Of a DNA stretch of 27,066 nucleotides, positions 23,179-27,066 are shown piece after piece. Below the pieces are notes generated by a model. It worked only from the letters and a program-made list of their open reading frames with translations, was not told the DNA's origin and made no database searches. This DNA comes from an uncultured Chloroflexota bacterium (GTDB taxonomy: Bacteria; Chloroflexota; Dehalococcoidia; CAUJGQ01): assembly GCA_937879875.1 (NCBI GenBank), contig CALFMN010000069.1, forward strand, positions 1 to 27,066, in the 5' to 3' direction. The position numbers and the translations under genes were made by a program. Positions within the stretch are counted from its first letter, which is position 1, and each line of letters starts with the position of its first letter.

Positions 23179-24912
23179 GTGGCAGAGTTCGACATGCTCA
23201 TTCGGGGAGGAACCGTTGTCGATGGCACGCGCGTCCCGCGCTACAAGGCCGATATCGCCATCAAAGATGGCCGCATCGTGCAGATCGGCGGCCTGCGCAA
23301 CGGCGATAGCAGTGCCCGGCAGACATTAGATGCCTCCGGGCTGATCGTGGCGCCCGGCTTCGTCGACCTGCACACCCACTACGACGCGCAGATCCAGTGG
23401 GATCCGTACTGCACGATCTCGGGCTGGCACGGTGTCACCTCGGTGGTGCTGGGCAACTGCGGCTTTGGCTTCGCGCCCGTGCGACCGGAGGAGCGCGACC
23501 GCGCGATGCTCACGATGTCGCGCACCGAGGCGATCCCCTTCGAGTCGATGCAGGCCGGCATGCTCTGGGACTGGGTCACCTTCCCGGAGTGGCTGGATTC
23601 GCTGGATCGTATCCCGAAGGGCGTAAACTGCCTCAGCTATGTGCCAGTTGCGCCGCTGATGATCTGGACGATGGGCCTCGAGGCGGCGAAGAGCCGCGCG
23701 GCGACCGAGGCAGAGCGGCGCGAGATGCAGCGGCTGTTGCACGAGGCGATGGACGCCGGCGCCTGCGGCTGGTCGACGCAGCGGCTGGGCAAGAACTCGG
23801 TGCAGGCGGACTATGACGGCACGCCGATGGTTACCGACACGATGACGGACGAGGACTGCCTTGCTCTGGCCGAGGTGTTGGGCCAGCGCGACGAGGGCTT
23901 CATCCAGATCACCCAGTTCACCGGCAACATCAAGGCCGACCTGATGTTCCAGGAGCGGCTGGCCGAAGTGAGCGGGCGGCCGGTGTTGCACAATATTATT
24001 ACCGTCAGCAACAGTGACCCCGACAATCACCGCAAGCGCATGAAATGGTTGGAGCAGGCCAATCAGCGCGGGCTGCGCCTGATCGGCCAGGGTTTCACCG
24101 CGCGCACTGGGTTCGCCTTCACCCTTGAAAACTGGAACCTCTATGATTCCAGCCCGGCGTGGAACGCGGCGACGACCGGCACGGTCGAAGAGAAGAAGCG
24201 CAAGATGGCCGACCCCGAGATCCGTGCGGCGATCAAGCGCGAGCACGCCGCGGCCGCGGAGAAGCTGCGCCAGACGCAGGCGATCGGCGGCCCGGTTGAG
24301 GAGCTGATCGTGCAGTGGGTGGACCACCGCCCCGAACTGGAGCAGTTCGTCGGCTTGAGCGTGGGCGACATCGCCAGGGTGCAGGGCAAGGAGCCCGTGG
24401 ACGCGATGCTCGACCTCTCGCTCGCCGCGGATCTGAAGGTGGAGTTCGTCACGCCGGACCGGGGCAGCAACCCCGAGTGGACGGCGGAGATGCTGCAGTC
24501 GCCGTATGTGATTCCGGGCGTGTCCGACGGCGGTGCGCACACCAAGTTCTTTACCGGCGGCTCGTACACCACCGACTTCCTGACGTGGATGGCGCGGGAC
24601 ACGGGCCTGCTTAGCCTGGAGGAAGCGCACTACCGGCTCAGCTACCTGCCGGCGCACGCGGCCGGCTTCAAGGACCGGGGCTTCCTCCGCGAAGGCGCGC
24701 CGGCTGACCTCGTCGTCTACGACCTCGAGAAGCTGAAGTGCCTGCCGGAGTGGGTGGGCGAGGTCACGCATGACTTCCCCGGCGGCGAGTGGCGGCGTGT
24801 CCAGCGCGCGGAGGGCTATCGCTGGATCATGGTCAACGGCGAGGTGACGTTCGAAGACGGCCGCAGCACCGGCGCCACGCCCGGCAAGCTGCTGCGCCAC
24901 GGCAAGGCGTAG
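23179..24912 (+). CDS. N-acyl-D-amino-acid deacylase-like amidohydrolase
   Basis: A 577-residue protein with the same architecture as the minus-strand gene at 17653-19392. It has a small beta domain (MLIRGGTVVDGT), H65 and H67 (DLHTHYDAQ), C94 (GNCGFGFAP) and the late VSDGGAH motif. The central histidines of known D-aminoacylase zinc sites are not evident at the expected places (QITQFTGN), so substrate and mechanism are open. The core region around ENWNLYDSSPAWNAA differs strongly from its paralogue, indicating an old divergence. GTG at 23179 is chosen because AGGAGG lies six bases upstream; the frame extends further up without a ribosome site. It is the last gene of the plus-strand run that starts with the crotonase-like gene. 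Confidence 0.88.
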   Translation: MAEFDMLIRGGTVVDGTRVPRYKADIAIKDGRIVQIGGLRNGDSSARQTLDASGLIVAPGFVDLHTHYDAQIQWDPYCTISGWHGVTSVVLGNCGFGFAPVRPEERDRAMLTMSRTEAIPFESMQAGMLWDWVTFPEWLDSLDRIPKGVNCLSYVPVAPLMIWTMGLEAAKSRAATEAERREMQRLLHEAMDAGACGWSTQRLGKNSVQADYDGTPMVTDTMTDEDCLALAEVLGQRDEGFIQITQFTGNIKADLMFQERLAEVSGRPVLHNIITVSNSDPDNHRKRMKWLEQANQRGLRLIGQGFTARTGFAFTLENWNLYDSSPAWNAATTGTVEEKKRKMADPEIRAAIKREHAAAAEKLRQTQAIGGPVEELIVQWVDHRPELEQFVGLSVGDIARVQGKEPVDAMLDLSLAADLKVEFVTPDRGSNPEWTAEMLQSPYVIPGVSDGGAHTKFFTGGSYTTDFLTWMARDTGLLSLEEAHYRLSYLPAHAAGFKDRGFLREGAPADLVVYDLEKLKCLPEWVGEVTHDFPGGEWRRVQRAEGYRWIMVNGEVTFEDGRSTGATPGKLLRHGKA

Positions 24913-25235
24913 CCGGCTGCGCGGGCTTCAAGCCATGCCACGGGGCGCCGGCGAGACCAATCAGCTGCTCGCAGACGAGATGGCGCTCGCCGGCGCCGGC
25001 CGCGACCATGAGTGTGCAGCCGAAGTCGTCGCACCGGCCGATTGACGCTGGGTCACGGGTCGCGTTCGAGGGCGTTCGGCGGTTGCGCCGTTGACCGCAT
25101 GGCGCACACGCCCGGTCAGGCACGGCGAATCATGTCGCGCACGGCCAGAAGCGGCTCTGCCGGGAGGTTCAACGCCACAAGCCTGGCCTGGAAGAACGCC
25201 AGCAGGTCGAGGGGATCGGCCAGTACGCGGCGCAG

Positions 25236-25271
25236 GTCGCAGCCTTCGCCGTAGCCTTCGTCGTAGCCTTC
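25236..25271. repeat. Three 12-bp tandem units
   Basis: GTCGCAGCCTTC, GCCGTAGCCTTC and GTCGTAGCCTTC follow each other within the decayed nuclease-like gene. On the minus strand they encode EGYD, EGYG and EGCD. Expansion by slippage is likely. Confidence 0.7.
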
Positions 25272-25664
25272 GATGAGCAGGAGTCGCTTCTCCTGGTTTT
25301 GCTTGCGCAGCGACACCAGGTCGTCGGACCATCTGGCTGACAGATATCGGCGCGATGGGCGCGCCAGCGACACTCGACGAGCACATCTGTCCGGTCCGGT
25401 CGAAATGCCCCGTCGATCTGCTCGGCAGCGTGGTTGCGCGTAAGGCTCCGAACCACGGAGATGTCGTGCTGACCAAGCAGTCATGGCCGCAATTCTTGCA
25501 ACTGGTATCCGCAGTGCTGGGGATCGGAGGATTGTGGTAGATCGTCGAACACGGCGAGCAGAAACGCCGACCGTTGCTCAATCGCCCGGCGCTGTTCGAC
25601 AGCGGCCACCGCTGCCTGTGCGGCGAGCTCGCGCCCCTGTTCCGCCTCCAGGTCCACAGCCGAC

Positions 25665-25668
25665 CTAG
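25665..25668. repeat. Target site duplication, left copy
   Basis: CTAG directly before the left inverted repeat, matched by CTAG at 26985-26988. A four-base duplication of this sequence suits IS5-type insertion. Confidence 0.65.
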
Positions 25669-26984
25669 CAGGCTGCTGAAGAAGACGGCGTTCTCGTGAT
25701 CGAGCGGCGACGGGCAGGAACTTTCGTCAGCGAGCCGTGTCCGGTTCGAGCGGTTCGGGGCGGCCGCGCCGCCAAGGCGGCCCGCGACGGCGATGACCGC
25801 CGCGCCGTCGGCTCAGGCCGGTGGGGTGTCGGGCAGCCTGACCATGCGCACCAGGTTGTAGGCCGCCGCCGTCAGCGTGAACCACTGCCCCACGCGTTCC
25901 AGCCCGCGGTAGCGCAGCTTGCGGCAGCCCCCGACCGTCTTCTGCCAGCCGCAGATCTCCTCGACGCGTTTCCGCAGCTTCTGACTCACCGCATAGCCAG
26001 CGTGCCGCGTCGTGCGCCCGTCGATCGCCGAGTGTTGCTTCCGGGCGACGTGCGGCGTGACGTGGCGGTCGCGGCACCCCGCCACAAACGGGCGCTGATC
26101 GTAGCCTTTGTCCGCGCCCACGGTGATCAGGTGCTGCCCCGCCACCCGCTCCAGCATGGTCACCGCGGCCTCCATCTCGCCCGTGCCGGTCGCCAGCACG
26201 GTTTCGACATCCACCACCAGGCCATGCCGGTTCTCCATCAGCACGTTGCCCAGGAAACAGAGTTTGGCTTCCTTGCCTGTGCCCTTCTTCGCCAGTCGCG
26301 CCTCCGCGTCGGTCGTGGACTGATGCGTGGCGCCTCGGCGCCGCTCGCCGTGGCGGTCCACGTCCGGGTTCTTGGCCCCGCTGCCCGCGGTCGGCTCGTC
26401 GTCGTCCGACCGCTCCTGCGGTTGGAAGCTCTTGAGCGAGGCCCACGCTTCCAGCAGCGTCCCGTCCACGGTGAAGTGGTCGGCCGACAGCAGGTGCCGG
26501 CGGTTGGCCTCGGCCAGCACGGCGGCGAAGAACTCATGCACCACCCGCTGCTCCAGCAAATCCGCCCGGTGCTTGCTGAAGGTGCTGGCATCCCAGGCCG
26601 CGTCCGTGATGTTGAGGTCGAGGAACCACTTGACCAACAGGTCGTACTGGAGGCGTTCACAGAACTGGCGCTCGCTGCGCACCGAGTACAGGGCGATCAA
26701 GCGCAGCCCTTTGAGCAGGTGTTCCGGGGGCATGGAGGGGCGGCCGCCATCCTTGTAGAGCCGGTCGAACAGCGGCGAGAGGCTGGCCAGCGCCGGGTCC
26801 ACGATGCGGCGGATGGCGCGGATCGGATGGTCAGTGGGCACGAGGTCGTCCGCAACGACCCCCAGCAACATCAGACTCTGGCGTTCCTGACCACCCCGCA
26901 TGGCTGCCCTCCACCGTGGACTGCCTCCAGTCTGTGGCGGCCATCGCCCCACGTCGATCCCCGCCGGACTTTTTCATCAGCCTG
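25669..26984 (-). mobile_element. Complete IS5-type insertion sequence
   Basis: A 1316-bp element with imperfect terminal inverted repeats: CAGGCTGCTGAAGAAG at the left end (25669 on) and CAGGCTGATGAAAAAG on the minus strand at the right end (to 26984), 14 of 16 identical, then one offset base before a shared CGGCG. It is flanked by CTAG on both sides and holds one apparently intact DDE transposase gene on the minus strand. The ends and duplication suggest recent insertion. IS1182-type classification is an alternative. It interrupts the 5' side of a nuclease-like pseudogene. Confidence 0.8.
25813..26901 (-). CDS. IS5/IS1182-type DDE transposase
   Basis: A 362-residue transposase. The N-terminal DUF772-like part reads SMPPEHLLKGLRLIALYSVRSERQFCE. 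The catalytic triad is D146 (HFTVDGTLLEAW), D264 (VGADKGYD) and E314, the last within R310-x3-E314-x6-K321, the YREK-type motif of IS4/IS5 enzymes. No internal stop or frameshift is seen, so it should be active. The start is ATG at 26901, with GGAGG about six bases upstream; an in-frame GTG at 26952 would begin close to the inverted repeat and is less likely. The protein cuts and joins element ends as a DNA transposition enzyme. Confidence 0.9.
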   Translation of the reverse strand: MRGGQERQSLMLLGVVADDLVPTDHPIRAIRRIVDPALASLSPLFDRLYKDGGRPSMPPEHLLKGLRLIALYSVRSERQFCERLQYDLLVKWFLDLNITDAAWDASTFSKHRADLLEQRVVHEFFAAVLAEANRRHLLSADHFTVDGTLLEAWASLKSFQPQERSDDDEPTAGSGAKNPDVDRHGERRRGATHQSTTDAEARLAKKGTGKEAKLCFLGNVLMENRHGLVVDVETVLATGTGEMEAAVTMLERVAGQHLITVGADKGYDQRPFVAGCRDRHVTPHVARKQHSAIDGRTTRHAGYAVSQKLRKRVEEICGWQKTVGGCRKLRYRGLERVGQWFTLTAAAYNLVRMVRLPDTPPA

Positions 26985-26988
26985 CTAG
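26985..26988. repeat. Target site duplication, right copy
   Basis: CTAG directly after the right inverted repeat, identical to the left copy at 25665-25668. Confidence 0.65.
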
Positions 26989-27066
26989 AGCGTGTCTGAA
27001 AAATGTTCGAACCATCGTTCCGTGGCTGGTCGTGAGGCCTCTTCTCACCCTCGCCACGCGTGGGAG
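26989..27066. other. Possible end of a second mobile element
   Basis: The sequence after the right CTAG starts AGCGTGTCTGAAAAATG, which resembles insertion sequence termini. No gene can be read before the window ends. If correct, the IS5-type element sits next to or inside another element. Confidence 0.3.

Larger units (their letters stand above)
25116..25668 (-). pseudogene. Decayed restriction-endonuclease-like gene
   Basis: Minus-strand coding sequence split over two frames. The first part has an alanine/glutamate-rich helix (DLEAEQGRELAAQAAVAAVE), an in-frame TGA at 25481-25483 and then IDGAFRPDRTDVLVECRW, which resembles the PD-(D/E)xK pattern of Mrr-like nucleases, with Arg where Lys is expected. 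A frameshift near 25330-25345 leads into DDLVSLRKQNQEKRLLLIEG, and the frame ends with DMIRRA at 25116. The 5' side is cut by the insertion sequence at 25669. The nuclease assignment rests on a short motif and is tentative; the broken state is clear. The gap 24913-25115 between it and the deacylase shows no gene. Confidence 0.5.

Noticed and set aside
20559..23228. An 889-codon minus-strand frame
   Set aside because: It lies antisense to the CoA transferase and phosphotriesterase-like genes, is arginine/alanine-rich and matches no family; a GC-rich codon-position shadow.
23326..24900. A 524-codon minus-strand frame
   Set aside because: Antisense to the deacylase-like gene, with no start signal or family resemblance.
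24913..25115. A 36-codon plus-strand frame beginning Met-Pro-Arg-Gly
   Set aside because: No ribosome binding site and no recognisable family.
25236..25271. Short tandem repeats considered as a CRISPR-like array
   Set aside because: Units are only 12 bases with no spacers; they are coding repeats.
24961..25581. A 206-codon minus-strand frame with a CxxC-like start
   Set aside because: Its translation runs through the decayed nuclease-like gene in a third frame and becomes arginine/proline-rich; the protein-like pieces are better explained by the other two frames.

Overview
The window comes from a GC-rich bacterial chromosome with closely spaced genes. Several genes start with GTG, and most have clear GGAGG-type ribosome binding sites. 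No rRNA or tRNA gene was seen. The mix fits an environmental Chloroflexota or actinobacterium-like heterotroph: type III CoA transferases, an acyl-CoA dehydrogenase, amidohydrolase-superfamily enzymes and a DUF1800/DUF1501 pair. This assignment is inferred from gene content and is uncertain.

Layout. (1) 1-341 has no intact gene but carries a 48-bp remnant of a CaiB-type CoA transferase. (2) 342-4238, minus strand: an operon of DUF1800, DUF1501 and an NHL-repeat protein, preceded by a probable 22-residue leader peptide and a GC-rich hairpin. (3) 4532-5844, plus strand: a flavin-binding split-barrel protein and a nitroreductase-fold enzyme. (4) 5966-9784, minus strand: an amidohydrolase, a CoA transferase and a Gal80-like oxidoreductase, with a perfect 25-bp inverted repeat between the first two. 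(5) 10070-11251, plus strand: an amidohydrolase_2 enzyme behind a good promoter with duplicated sites. (6) 11306-14538, minus strand: dipeptidase-like hydrolase, carboxymuconolactone-decarboxylase-like protein and a long CoA transferase. (7) 14717-17310, plus strand: acyl-CoA dehydrogenase and a DUF3500 protein. (8) 17653-19392, minus strand: an N-acyl-D-amino-acid deacylase-like amidohydrolase. (9) 19713-24912, plus strand: crotonase-fold protein, CoA transferase, phosphotriesterase/lactonase-like enzyme and a second deacylase-like amidohydrolase. (10) 25116-27066: a decayed nuclease-like gene cut by an intact IS5-type insertion sequence with a CTAG target duplication, then what may be the end of another element.

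How the genes may work together: six TIM-barrel metallohydrolases, three CoA transferases, an acyl-CoA dehydrogenase and a crotonase-like protein suggest hydrolysis of amides, lactones or esters, followed by CoA activation and oxidation of the released acids. Substrates cannot be read from the sequence. Several enzymes have altered active sites: the crotonase lacks both hydratase glutamates, the dipeptidase has HxH instead of HxD, and both deacylases seem to lack two zinc histidines. The cluster may therefore do chemistry that family names do not predict. No defence system or CRISPR array was seen. The least conventional signals are the leader-peptide/hairpin arrangement, the nested palindrome at 8515-8647 and the collection of atypical hydrolases.
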